Positions 50,659-59,029 of a stretch of DNA of 64,000 bases are shown here, in pieces; position 1 is the stretch's first letter, and every line of letters begins with the position of its first letter. The translations under genes were made by a program, and so were the position numbers. The notes under the pieces were generated by a model. It did no database searches and was not told the DNA's origin. It was given only the letters and a program-made list of their open reading frames with translations. Source of the stretch: Streptomyces sp. V3I8 (lineage in GTDB: Bacteria; Actinomycetota; Actinomycetes; Streptomycetales; Streptomycetaceae); the NCBI RefSeq assembly GCF_030817535.1, contig NZ_JAUSZL010000002.1, positions 1,736,001-1,800,000 on the forward strand, in the 5' to 3' direction.

Positions 50659-50827
50659 ATATACCGATTCGGGGTGTTTTCATCGAGTTGAAGATCACAC
50701 CCCGCCAGCGGTCCTCGGACACCGACTCGGCTTCCTGGCTTACCCAGTTGTGGCCTGCGACCGGTACGATTCGGGAAAGCCGCCGTCCCCAGTCACCGTG
50801 CGGCATCATCCGCTACGAAGGTCATCC

Positions 50828-51484
50828 ATGCCCCACAGCCAAACCTCTGCACCACGCGACAGCCGGGCCGGCGTACGTCTTGCGCGCGGAGCATCGCCGT
50901 GGCTCTTCCCGACCGTCGCCACCGCAGCCCTCAGCCTGGTACGCGCGCGCAAGTCCGGCGCCGCCAAGGCAGTGGCCGTGCCCGCCACCGCTCTGGCGGC
51001 AGGCATGCTGTGGTTCTTCCGCGACCCCGAGCGCGAGATCACCCAGGGCCGGGTCATCTCGCCCGCCGACGGCGTGGTGCAGAGCATCATGCCGTGGAAG
51101 GACGGGCGCACCCGCGTCGCGATCTTCATGAGCCCGCTGAACGTCCACGTCAACCGCGCGCCCCTCTCCGGCACGGTGACGTCGGTCGAGCACATCCCCG
51201 GCGGGTTCGTTCCGGCGTTCAACAAGGAGAGCGAGAACAACGAGCGCGTCGTCTGGCACTTCGACACCGAGCTCGGTGACATCGAGATGATCCAGATCGC
51301 CGGTGCGGTCGCGCGGCGCATCGTGCCGTACGTCCCACGGGGCACGAAGGTCGAGCAGGGCGAGCGGATCGGGTTGATCCGTTTCGGGTCGCGCGTCGAC
51401 ATCTACCTGCCCGAGGGCGTGGAGGTCGACGTGGAGGTCGGTCAGAAGACCGTGGCTGGGGTGACTCGCATTGACCGTGACTGA
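50828..51484 (+). CDS. psd: Phosphatidylserine decarboxylase proenzyme
   Basis: This 218-residue protein starts at ATG 50828 (MPHSQTSAPRDSRAGVRLA). It has the short-form Psd pattern: WFFRDPEREITQGRVISPAD, GVVQSIMPWKDGRTRVAIFM, SPLNVHVNRAPLSGTVTSVE and ERVVWHFDTELGDIEMIQIA. The self-cleavage Gly-Ser lies in GLIRFGSRVDIYLPEG near residue 187; the Ser becomes the pyruvoyl group. It makes phosphatidylethanolamine at the membrane. It overlaps pssA by 14 nt, pairing synthesis and decarboxylation of phosphatidylserine. Confidence 0.95.
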   Translation: MPHSQTSAPRDSRAGVRLARGASPWLFPTVATAALSLVRARKSGAAKAVAVPATALAAGMLWFFRDPEREITQGRVISPADGVVQSIMPWKDGRTRVAIFMSPLNVHVNRAPLSGTVTSVEHIPGGFVPAFNKESENNERVVWHFDTELGDIEMIQIAGAVARRIVPYVPRGTKVEQGERIGLIRFGSRVDIYLPEGVEVDVEVGQKTVAGVTRIDRD

Positions 51485-52325
51485 TCCTGAGGCACGGACC
51501 GGCTGGGTGCCGGAGGCCGACGACGTGGACGACGAGGAGGAGATGCCCCTCTCCCTCCGCCTCTCGATAGCGGACACGCTCACGCTCGGTAACGCCACGT
51601 GCGGCTTCATGGCGGTGTACTTCACCACCACCGGCATCCTCATCCCGCACCTCACGGGCAGCCAGGAGACCGGCATGGCGCGGCACAGCGCCGCGACCGC
51701 CGTGATCCTGATGCTGTGCGCCGCGGTCTTCGACCTGTTCGACGGCCTGGTCGCCCGCAAACTGCGCTCCTCCCCCATGGGCGCGGAGCTGGACAACCTC
51801 TCCGACCTGATCAGCTTCGGTCTGGCACCGGCGTACTTCGTCCTCGTGTACGGCATGGTCGCCGACGACGCGCACCAGCGGGTGGCGGCGGTCGGGGGCA
51901 TCGTGGTCCTGCTGGCCGTCGTGCTGCGCCTCGCGAGATTCTCGTGCGTCACCGTCAAGGACGGCACCTTCCAGGGCATGCCCTCGCCGTTCGGCGCGCT
52001 GACGGTCGTGTCGATCGTGCTGCTCGAGCTGCCGTTCGTCGCCACGCTCATGGCGATCATCGGTACGGCGTGGCTCATGGTCAGCCGGGTCGAGTACCCG
52101 AAGCCGCGCGGGCGCCTCGCCGGGGCGATGCTCTCCTGGATCGTGCTGAGCATGGCGCTGCTGGCCGCGTGGGCGTTCGACGCGCCCGGCGGGCAGCTGC
52201 TGCTCCAGACCGGCTGTGCGCTTCAGCTGGTGATGGGGGCCGTCATCCCCCTCTTCGCCACGGCTCGCAGGGTCAACAATTTTCGCGGCAACCGGCGGGA
52301 AGCGCGGGCTGCGCAGCTGCCGTAG
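51471..52325 (+). CDS. pssA: CDP-diacylglycerol--serine O-phosphatidyltransferase
   Basis: This 284-residue protein (TTG 51471; GTG 51477 is the alternative start) has an acidic N-terminus (EADDVDDEEEM). The CDP-alcohol phosphotransferase motif DG-x2-AR-x8-G-x3-D-x3-D appears in FDGLVARKLRSSPMGAELDN and SDLISFG near residues 85-110. Several membrane segments follow (VGGIVVLLAVVLRLARF, LLELPFVATLMAIIGTAWLM, WIVLSMALLAAWAF). It forms phosphatidylserine for the Psd encoded just upstream. Confidence 0.95.
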   Translation: MTVTDPEARTGWVPEADDVDDEEEMPLSLRLSIADTLTLGNATCGFMAVYFTTTGILIPHLTGSQETGMARHSAATAVILMLCAAVFDLFDGLVARKLRSSPMGAELDNLSDLISFGLAPAYFVLVYGMVADDAHQRVAAVGGIVVLLAVVLRLARFSCVTVKDGTFQGMPSPFGALTVVSIVLLELPFVATLMAIIGTAWLMVSRVEYPKPRGRLAGAMLSWIVLSMALLAAWAFDAPGGQLLLQTGCALQLVMGAVIPLFATARRVNNFRGNRREARAAQLP

Positions 52326-52347
52326 TCGTCGTGTGGTCGTGTGGTGT

Positions 52348-52385
52348 GGGAAGGGCCCCGAACCGTTCGGTTCGGGGCCCTTCCC
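52348..52385. terminator. Strong bidirectional hairpin after pssA
   Basis: A 17-bp perfect stem (GGGAAGGGCCCCGAACC paired to its complement) around a GTTC loop lies 23 nt after the pssA stop and 82 nt from the end of the converging ABC operon. There is no T-tract, as is usual for Streptomyces. Confidence 0.88.
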
Positions 52386-52426
52386 TTGAGCGCTCACCGC
52401 TCACCGTGCGGGTGCGTGGGGGTTGC

Positions 52427-52455
52427 TCGCGCAGCTCCCCGCGTCCCTCACGGGG
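52427..52455. repeat. Intergenic repeat family, diverged arm
   Basis: TCGCGCAGCTCCCCGCGTCC followed by CTCACGGGG is a diverged member of the 3127-3205 family, lying just downstream of the substrate-binding-protein gene. Confidence 0.6.
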
Positions 52456-52466
52456 CGCCCCCTCTC

Positions 52467-53741
52467 CTACGGGGTCACTGTGTACGCCTCCGCCACCGTG
52501 GAGACCTCCGGTTCCCGGACCACCTTCATGCCGCCCGTCACCGACTTGTCGGGCTGCAGGATGACGCTCTCCTTGGAGGAGGCGGCCTTGGGATCGGTGA
52601 AGTTCTGCGCCGTGCCGAAGCCCGCGTCCAGGGCGTCGATGGTGAGCACGGCCTTGTCCACGCCCTCGCGGGTCAGGTCCTTGCTCGCGCAGGCCTTCTT
52701 CAGCGCCTCGCCGAACGTGGCGGCGGCCGTCCAGCCGGCCACCACGCCGTTGTCGAGGGAGTCCTTCGGGTACGCCTTCTTGTAGTCGGCCACCACCTTC
52801 TGGGCCTGCGGGGTGTCCGCGCCGATGGGCAGCGAGGGCGAGGCCACGTAGTAGTTCTTCTCCAGTGCCGGGCCCGCCTGGGTGGCGAGGAGCTGCGGGG
52901 CGAAGGCCGAGTTGTTGCCGATGATCGGGACGTCGAAGCCACCGGCCGCGGCGACGCCGACCAGGGAGGCCGCCTGGCGCGGACCCGCGCTGATCACGAT
53001 CGCCTTGACGCCGGCCTTCTTCAGGGCGGCGACCTGCGCGGTCATGTCGTTGTCGGTCGGTTTGATCTTCTGTTCGACGACGGTCAGGCCCGCCTCCTTC
53101 GCGATGTGCTCGGAGCCGGTCAGCGCGCTCTCGCCGTAGTCGCCCTCGAAGTAGACGTGCCCGAGCTTGTCGCCCTTCTTGAGGCCCTTCTCCTTCATCA
53201 GGAAGTCGACGGCGTTGATCGTCTCGATGTCGTACGTGGACCCGATGACCCGGATGTAGGAGCTGCCGAGCAGCGAGGACGACCAGGCCTGCGGCAGGAC
53301 CAGGCCCTTGTCCTGGCCGTCGATGCGCGGCTTGACCGCGGCGACGAACGGCGAACCGATGAACTGGACGAATCCCAGCACCTTGGGCGCCAGCTCCGTG
53401 TACCCGGAGACGGCCTTCTGCGGGTCGTAGCCGTGGTCGCGGACGGTCAGCTCGACCTTGTAGCCGCACACTCCCCCGCCGGCGTTCAGCTGCTTCACAT
53501 AGAGCTGCTGGGCCTGTGTGACGCTCTTGCCGAGGGTCGCGTACACCCCCGTCATGTCGGTGAGGGCGCCCAGCGTGATGGTCTTGCCGGAGATGCCCTC
53601 ACCGGTCTTCACCTCCCCCGCGGCCGTGTCGCCCTTCTTGTCGTCGTCCTTGACCTTCGAGCTGCAGCCGGACAGCAGCAGCAGCGCTGCGAGGGCGCCC
53701 GCGGTCACCCTGGCCGTACGGGTCGCGTTCATCGTGCTCAT
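52467..53741 (-). CDS. ABC transporter substrate-binding lipoprotein, branched-chain amino acid type
   Basis: This 424-residue protein has a lipoprotein signal (GALAALLLLSGCSS, lipid-anchored Cys near residue 26). The periplasmic-binding type 1 fold follows: ITLGALTDMTGVYATLGKSV, QKAVSGYTELAPKVLGFVQF, LPQAWSSSLLGSSYIRVIGS and IGNNSAFAPQLLATQ. It binds the ligand of the importer encoded with it. The class includes Leu/Ile/Val, amide and urea receptors. It is the last gene of the operon, with a 4-nt overlap with the permease gene. Confidence 0.92.
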   Translation of the reverse strand: MSTMNATRTARVTAGALAALLLLSGCSSKVKDDDKKGDTAAGEVKTGEGISGKTITLGALTDMTGVYATLGKSVTQAQQLYVKQLNAGGGVCGYKVELTVRDHGYDPQKAVSGYTELAPKVLGFVQFIGSPFVAAVKPRIDGQDKGLVLPQAWSSSLLGSSYIRVIGSTYDIETINAVDFLMKEKGLKKGDKLGHVYFEGDYGESALTGSEHIAKEAGLTVVEQKIKPTDNDMTAQVAALKKAGVKAIVISAGPRQAASLVGVAAAGGFDVPIIGNNSAFAPQLLATQAGPALEKNYYVASPSLPIGADTPQAQKVVADYKKAYPKDSLDNGVVAGWTAAATFGEALKKACASKDLTREGVDKAVLTIDALDAGFGTAQNFTDPKAASSKESVILQPDKSVTGGMKVVREPEVSTVAEAYTVTP

Positions 53742-54871
53742 CGTTCCTCCCCTGGATCGGTCCTGAAGCGTCGCCCGGCGGCCACCCTGACCAGGCCGCC
53801 GGGCAGGAAGAGCACCACCGCGACAACGGCGGCGCCATAGAGGTACCGGGATGCCTCGCCCGGTGCGATCCCGCCCGTACCCGGGGCGGAGACCAGGGGC
53901 AGCGCGTCGCTGTAGCGGGTCAGCAGCTGCGGCAGCAGGGAGACGAAGACCGCCCCGACCACCGCCCCCGAGACCGAGCCGAGCCCGCCGATGACGATCA
54001 TGGCGAGGTACTCGAGCGACAGCGTGATGCCGAAGTAGTCCGGCACCGTCCGCTGGAAGACCAGGGCGAGCAGGACGCCCGCGAGGCCCGCGTACATCGA
54101 GGACAGGACGAAGACGGCGGCCCGGTAGCGGGCCACCGGGACACCGATGACACCGGCCGCGATGCGGTGGTCGCGGATCGCGTTCATCGCGCGGCCGGGA
54201 CGCCCGCGCAGCACCCCGCGGGCGAAGAGCCCGCAGCCGCAGAGCAGGACGAGTCCCGCGTACCAGAGCTTCTCCGCGGAGCCGAAGGGGACGTCGGCGA
54301 CGAGGAGCTCGGTGTCGTCGAAGGTCAGCCCGAACAGGCTCAGGGGCGGTACGTCGCGCCCGTTGAAGCCGCCGGTGAGGTCCCGCGCGTTGAACAGCAC
54401 GTGCTGCCCGATGAAGATCAGCGCGAGGGTGGCGATACCCAGGTAGGCGCCGCGCAGACGTCCCGCGATGGGGCTGAAGAGGCCGCCCGCCAGGCCCGCG
54501 ACCAGGACGGCGAGGACGGCCGCGAGCCAGGTCGGCAGGCCGAGGCCGGTCAGCCCGTCACCGCTGTCCGCGGCGAACACGCAGTAGCCGTACGCGCCGA
54601 CCGCGAGGAAGAAGGCGTGCCCCATGGAGAGCTGGCCGGTGGAGCCGGTGAGCAGGTTGAGCCCGATCGCGCCGATCGCCGCGGCCATCGCGAACAGGCC
54701 CGCCTGGAGCCAGAACCGGTCCAGGTAGAAGGGCAGGAGGAGCAGCAGGAGGCCGCCGGCGGCCCACCCGTACGTACGCCTGCGGACGGCGAACCGCGCG
54801 GGGCGGCGGGCGGGGGCTTCGGACACGGGTGCTTCAGGCACGGACGCCTCGGAGACCGACGCTTCAGACAC
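53738..54871 (-). CDS. Branched-chain amino acid-type ABC permease (LivM-like)
   Basis: This 377-residue membrane protein starts at GTG 54871 with a repetitive Ser/Glu/Ala/Pro leader (SEASVSEASVPEAPVSEAPA) before the first helix. It has the LivM hallmarks: GLNLLTGSTGQLSMGHAFFL, GAYLGIATLALIFIGQHVLF, RGRPGRAMNAIRDHRIAAGV and EYLAMIVIGGLGSVSGAVVG. It overlaps livH by 8 nt and the binding-protein gene by 4 nt. Confidence 0.92.
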   Translation of the reverse strand: MSEASVSEASVPEAPVSEAPARRPARFAVRRRTYGWAAGGLLLLLLPFYLDRFWLQAGLFAMAAAIGAIGLNLLTGSTGQLSMGHAFFLAVGAYGYCVFAADSGDGLTGLGLPTWLAAVLAVLVAGLAGGLFSPIAGRLRGAYLGIATLALIFIGQHVLFNARDLTGGFNGRDVPPLSLFGLTFDDTELLVADVPFGSAEKLWYAGLVLLCGCGLFARGVLRGRPGRAMNAIRDHRIAAGVIGVPVARYRAAVFVLSSMYAGLAGVLLALVFQRTVPDYFGITLSLEYLAMIVIGGLGSVSGAVVGAVFVSLLPQLLTRYSDALPLVSAPGTGGIAPGEASRYLYGAAVVAVVLFLPGGLVRVAAGRRFRTDPGEER

Positions 54872-55754
54872 GGGCGAGCTCCTTCGTGCCGAACAGCCCG
54901 GCGGGCCGGATGAGCAGGATCACGGTCATCACGAGGTAGGGGGCGACGTCGCCCAGACCCCGGCCCAGGAAGCTCAGTTCGCTCTGGTAGCCGGTCGCCA
55001 GGGATTCCGTGACGCCGACGACCAGGCCGCCGACGAGCGCTCCGGTCGTGGAGTCCAGGCCGCCGAGGATCGCGGCGGGGAAGGCCTTGAGGGCGGCGAG
55101 CGAGGTGGCCCTCTCCAGGCCCGGCGTGGGGAAGACCGTCAGGAACAGGGCGGCGACGGCGGCGAGTCCGCCCGCCACGGCCCAGGCCCCGAGCGACACC
55201 CGGCCCAGCCGTACGCCCATCAGCGCGGCCGTCTCGGGGCTCTCCGCGGCGGCCCGCATCGCGACGCCCCAGGAGGTGTAGCGGAACGCGAGCAGGAAGA
55301 CCGTGATGAGCAGGCCCGCGGTGACGAAGGCGGCGATGCGCGTGTGCGCCAGCGAGATGGGGCCGACGGTGAGCACCGAGTCGCCCCACGGATCACCGAG
55401 CGGGAGGACGTCGGTGCCGATCCGGCGGGTCAGTTCCGTAGTGAGCAGGATGTCCACGCCGATCGTGACGATGGCGAGGACGCTGTGGTCGTGGCCCCGG
55501 TAGCGGCGCATCACCAGGAACTCGACGGCCGCCCCGACCACCGCGGCCCCGGCGATCCCGACCAGCAGGGCGGGCCAGAAGCCGATGTCGTCGTGGAGCG
55601 TCGCGGTGAAGTACCCGCCCGCGAGGAGCAGCGAGGCGTGGGCGAAGTTGACGACCTCGGTGGCCCGGAAGATGACCACGAAGCCGAGGGCGATGAGGGC
55701 GTAGACCGACCCCATGGAGATGCCGTTGAGGAGGAGTTCGACGAAGGTGCTCAT
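54864..55754 (-). CDS. Branched-chain amino acid-type ABC permease (LivH-like)
   Basis: This 296-residue membrane protein starts at ATG 55754 (MSTFVELLLNGISMGSVYAL). LivH features are IALGFVVIFRATEVVNFAHA, WGVAMRAAAESPETAALMGV and LKAFPAAILGGLDSTTGALV. It overlaps the ATPase gene on the upstream side by 4 nt and the LivM-like gene by 8 nt. Confidence 0.93.
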   Translation of the reverse strand: MSTFVELLLNGISMGSVYALIALGFVVIFRATEVVNFAHASLLLAGGYFTATLHDDIGFWPALLVGIAGAAVVGAAVEFLVMRRYRGHDHSVLAIVTIGVDILLTTELTRRIGTDVLPLGDPWGDSVLTVGPISLAHTRIAAFVTAGLLITVFLLAFRYTSWGVAMRAAAESPETAALMGVRLGRVSLGAWAVAGGLAAVAALFLTVFPTPGLERATSLAALKAFPAAILGGLDSTTGALVGGLVVGVTESLATGYQSELSFLGRGLGDVAPYLVMTVILLIRPAGLFGTKELARV

Positions 55755-56647
55755 GACGTGGCCTCCTCCTCGTCGGGGCGTTCCCCGAGGTAGGCGCGGA
55801 CGACCGCCGGGTCGTTCTGCACGTCGGCGGGGGCGCCGTCCGCGATGCGGCGCCCGAAGTCGAGTACGGTCACCGCGTCGGCGAGCCGCATCACCACCCC
55901 CATGTCGTGTTCCACCAGGACGATCGAGATGCCGAGGCTGTCGCGGACGCCCGCGATCACGGCCGCGGTACGGGTCCGCTCGTCGGCGGTCATGCCGGCC
56001 ACCGGTTCGTCCAGGAGAAGCAGGCGGGGCTCCATGCACAGGGCGCGGGCGAGTTCGGCGAGTTTCTGCTGCCCGTACGGGAGGGAGCCGGCCGGCCGGC
56101 CGAGGCAGGACGAGATGCCGACGAACTCGGCGATCTCACGGACGCGTTCACGGTGACGGCGCTCCTCACGGGCCGCTGCGGGGAGCCTCAGGCCGGCGGA
56201 GAGGAAGCCGCTGCGGGTCAGCCGGTGGCGGCCCAGCAGGAGGCTGTCCTCGACCGTGGCGAGCGGTGGCAGGGCGAGGTTCTGGAAGATGCGGGCGACG
56301 CCCAGGCCGGCGATGCGGTGCGGAGGCATCCCGGTCAGTTCGTGCTCGCCGAAGCGGACGCTGCCGGCGGTGGCGCGGTAGACGCCGGACAGGACGTTGA
56401 AGCAGGTGGACTTCCCGGCGCCGTTCGGTCCGATGAGGGCGTGGACGGTGCCCGGGCGCACGGTGAAACCGATGGCGTCCAGGGCGGTCAGGCCGGCGAA
56501 GCGCACGGTCAGGTCCCGTACGTGCAGCGGCGGTACGCCCGCATCGTGGCCGGTGCCGGTATCGGTGCCGGAGCCGAAACCGGTGCCTGTGCCGTTTCCG
56601 GTGCCTGTGCCTGGTGAAGTGGGCTGTGGTGGCGCGTCGTTCGTCAT
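55751..56647 (-). CDS. Branched-chain amino acid-type ABC ATPase (LivG-like)
   Basis: This 298-residue ATPase has Walker A IGPNGAGKSTCFNVLSGV near residue 75 and the signature SLPYGQQKLAELARALC, a Tyr-containing variant usual for LivG. Walker B is LLLLDEPVAGM and the H-loop IVLVEHDMGVVM. Residues about 11-38 are a Gly-Thr low-complexity run (TGTGNGTGTGFGSGTDTGTG) encoded by a hexanucleotide-like repeat (56555-56615), absent from typical LivG proteins. It starts 10 nt after livF. Confidence 0.93.
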   Translation of the reverse strand: MTNDAPPQPTSPGTGTGNGTGTGFGSGTDTGTGHDAGVPPLHVRDLTVRFAGLTALDAIGFTVRPGTVHALIGPNGAGKSTCFNVLSGVYRATAGSVRFGEHELTGMPPHRIAGLGVARIFQNLALPPLATVEDSLLLGRHRLTRSGFLSAGLRLPAAAREERRHRERVREIAEFVGISSCLGRPAGSLPYGQQKLAELARALCMEPRLLLLDEPVAGMTADERTRTAAVIAGVRDSLGISIVLVEHDMGVVMRLADAVTVLDFGRRIADGAPADVQNDPAVVRAYLGERPDEEEATS

Positions 56648-56657
56648 GGTGGTGTGC

Positions 56658-57464
56658 TCACCCCTTCCATCGGGTCAGCGCCGGGTGCGAGGCGCGGGCC
56701 CGCTCGGCGTCGGCCGCCGCGTCCTCGTCGACCACGCCCAGATAGCGGCGGCGCACCTCGTCGGAGGCGGCGAGTTCGTCCGCCGGGCCGGACAGGGTGA
56801 CCTCGCCGACCTCCAGGACGTAGGCGTGGGAGGCGAGGCGCAGGGCGAGGGCGGCGTTCTGCTCGACGAGCAGGATCGAGGTGCCCTGGGTGCTGATCTC
56901 CCGGACCGTCTCGGCGATCCGCTCGGCCATCAACGGGGCGAGCCCCAGCGACGGTTCGTCGAGGAGCAGCATCCTCGGAGCGGCCATCAGGGCGCGGCCG
57001 ACCGCGAGCATCTGCTGCTCGCCGCCCGACAGGAGGCCGGCGCGCTGCTGGGCGCGGTCGGCGAGGACGGGGAACAGTTCGTGGACGCGGCGCAGGGCGG
57101 CGGCCCGGTCCGCGCGGCTCCCGGTGGCGCCGAGCGACCCGGCCCGCAGGTTGTCCGCGACGGTCATCCGGGCGAACACCCGCCGTCCTTCCGGGATCTG
57201 GGAGATCCCGGCGGCGACCACCCGGTCCGGCGGCACGCCGTCGATCCGGCGGCCGTCCAGGCTCACCGTGCCGCCGGTGACCGCGCCGCCGTGGAAGGAC
57301 AGGGTCCGGCAGATCGCCCGGAGCAGGGTCGACTTGCCCGCGCCGTTGCCGCCGAGGACCGTGACCACGGCTCCCTCCGGCACCTCCAGGGACACCTGGC
57401 GCAGTGCTCGTACGGGACCGTATCCGACCGACAGTTCGTGTACGGCCAGCCCTGGACCACCCAT
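56658..57464 (-). CDS. Branched-chain amino acid-type ABC ATPase (LivF-like)
   Basis: This 268-residue ATPase starts at ATG 57464 after AGGGGG at 6 nt. It has Walker A LGGNGAGKSTLLRAICRTL near residue 37, Q-loop GISQIPEGRRVFARMTVADN, signature LLSGGEQQMLAVGRALM, Walker B MLLLDEPSLGL and H-loop ILLVEQNAALAL. It is the first gene of the five-gene importer operon and is divergent from the PucR regulator gene across a 216-nt gap holding a perfect palindrome. Confidence 0.93.
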   Translation of the reverse strand: MGGPGLAVHELSVGYGPVRALRQVSLEVPEGAVVTVLGGNGAGKSTLLRAICRTLSFHGGAVTGGTVSLDGRRIDGVPPDRVVAAGISQIPEGRRVFARMTVADNLRAGSLGATGSRADRAAALRRVHELFPVLADRAQQRAGLLSGGEQQMLAVGRALMAAPRMLLLDEPSLGLAPLMAERIAETVREISTQGTSILLVEQNAALALRLASHAYVLEVGEVTLSGPADELAASDEVRRRYLGVVDEDAAADAERARASHPALTRWKG

Positions 57465-57610
57465 GGCATTCCCCCTGTCGTCGCGCTCTCGACCGCCGTG
57501 GTCCGGCGGCGTGTTCACGGTCGGTGTGGCGCTCACCACAGCACCGGCAAAGGCGCCCGTCCACGGGGCGCGGGCGAATCGCTGCGGGTGACCAGCGGGC
57601 GCGGGTGCGC

Positions 57611-57628
57611 GTTGTGCGCGCGCACAAC
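57611..57628. promoter_or_regulatory. 18-bp perfect palindrome between the liv-type operon and pucR-type gene
   Basis: GTTGTGCGC followed by its exact complement GCGCACAAC (57611-57628). It is 52 nt upstream of the PucR-family start and 146 nt from the livF start, in the shared divergent region. A dimeric regulator, probably the adjacent PucR protein, is the obvious candidate to bind it. Confidence 0.7.
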
Positions 57629-57680
57629 ACCGCGTGTCAGGGGCCTGTGCGCGGCGGGTGACCGATGGCATCCTCCGGTC

Positions 57681-58865
57681 ATGGGAGCCCGCAGAAGGCG
57701 TACCGGTGACGACTGGAAGCTGCTCGCCGAGTCCTGCACGGCGCTGCTGGAGCGGCTGCCGGAACTCGTCGACGAGCACATGCGACAGCTGGCCGGACAC
57801 TCCCCCGTCTACGGGGAGTTCCTGCCGTACGACCAGCAGTGGCGGGAGGCGGAGGAGGCGATGCGGATCGGGATCGGGACGATCTCCGCGCCGCGGGACT
57901 CGCCGCGCCGCGACCTGGAGTACGCGCAGGACGCGGGGCGGCGCCGGGCCCAGCAGGGGCTGCCGCTGGAGCTGCTGGTGCACGCGTACCGCGCGGCGGG
58001 CTATCTGGTGTGGGACGCGCTGCTGGAGGACGCGGCCGGGAGGGAACCGGAGCGGCTCGGCGCGCTGATGCGGTCGGCGACCATGGTGTGGTCCGCCGTG
58101 GACGCGCAGGCCGCGGCGGCGACCGAGGCGTACCTGACCACCGAGGCGGAGCTCCGGCGGCGTACCGACGAGCGGCTGCAGGCACTGCTCGACGCGCTCC
58201 TTGAAGGGCAGGAGGCGCCCGGCCTGGCGGCGCGCGCCGCGGCGGGGCTCGACCTTCCCGAGCGGGGCCCGTACGCCGTCGTCGTGCTGCGCTCCGAACG
58301 GCGCGAGCCCGTACGGCGGCCCGTGGAGGGCGACGGGCTGCGGTTCGTGTGGCGGATGCGGGCGGACTGCGAGGTCGGGGTGGTGGCCCTCGCGGCCGGG
58401 CAGGGCCTGGACGGGGTCGCGCGGGCGCTCGACGGGCGCTGCTCCGGTCCCGGCGGGATCAGTCCCGTGGTCGCCGGGCTCGCCGAACTCGGGCGGGCGC
58501 GACGGCTCGCCGAGCTGGCCCTGCGGACGTGTCCGCCCGACGCGAATGCCGTCGTACGGCTCGACCAGCGGATGCCGACGGCGCTCGTCGTCAGCCAGCC
58601 GGAGCTGGCCGGGCGGCTGGTGGCGGACGTCTTCGGTGCGCTGCTGGAACTGGAGCCGGCGGACCGGGCGGTGCTGCTGGAGACGCTGGACGCGTGGCTG
58701 TGCTGCGAGGGGTCCGCCGGGCGGGCCGCCGGGCGTCTCTACTGCCACCGCAACACGGTCTTCAACCGCCTGCGGCGTCTGGAGCAGCTCACATCGCGGT
58801 CGCTCGCGCGGCCGCGGGACCTGATCGAGATGACGTTGGCGTTGGACGCGTACCGGTTGAGCTGA
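57681..58865 (+). CDS. PucR family transcriptional regulator
   Basis: This 394-residue protein starts at ATG 57681 (MGARRRRTGDDWKLLAESCT). An N-terminal sensor-like helical region (DLEYAQDAGRRRAQQGLPLE, HAYRAAGYLVWDALLEDAAG) and a central GGDEF-like/CdaR region precede the C-terminal PucR helix-turn-helix. The latter is LLETLDAWLCCEGSAGRAAG and LYCHRNTVFNRLRRLEQLTS, with the characteristic H-R-N-T. Such proteins activate catabolic genes; the divergent importer operon is the likely target. Confidence 0.9.
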   Translation: MGARRRRTGDDWKLLAESCTALLERLPELVDEHMRQLAGHSPVYGEFLPYDQQWREAEEAMRIGIGTISAPRDSPRRDLEYAQDAGRRRAQQGLPLELLVHAYRAAGYLVWDALLEDAAGREPERLGALMRSATMVWSAVDAQAAAATEAYLTTEAELRRRTDERLQALLDALLEGQEAPGLAARAAAGLDLPERGPYAVVVLRSERREPVRRPVEGDGLRFVWRMRADCEVGVVALAAGQGLDGVARALDGRCSGPGGISPVVAGLAELGRARRLAELALRTCPPDANAVVRLDQRMPTALVVSQPELAGRLVADVFGALLELEPADRAVLLETLDAWLCCEGSAGRAAGRLYCHRNTVFNRLRRLEQLTSRSLARPRDLIEMTLALDAYRLS

Positions 58866-58880
58866 GGGTTCCCTCGCCTC

Positions 58881-58983
58881 CGGGGGCTGCGCCCCGGGCC
58901 CCCTTCGTCCTCGGACGCCGGACGGGCTGAAAAACTCAGCCCGTCCGGCGTCCGAGGACCGGGGGTTCGGGGCGCAGCCCCCG
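58881..58983. terminator. About 100-bp imperfect inverted repeat after the pucR-type gene
   Basis: Nested arms: an inner 24-bp perfect stem (58907-58930 with 58936-58959, containing CGGACGCCGGACGGGC) closes a 5-nt AAAAC loop. An outer arm, CGGGGGCTGCGCCCCG, pairs with its complement at 58967-58983 across a small bulge. The hairpin ends 47 nt from the glycerate kinase stop and probably terminates both converging genes. Confidence 0.85.
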
Positions 58984-59029
58984 AGTGGTGACGGGAACGG
59001 GTAGGGGCGGCGGGGGCGAAATCCTCAGG

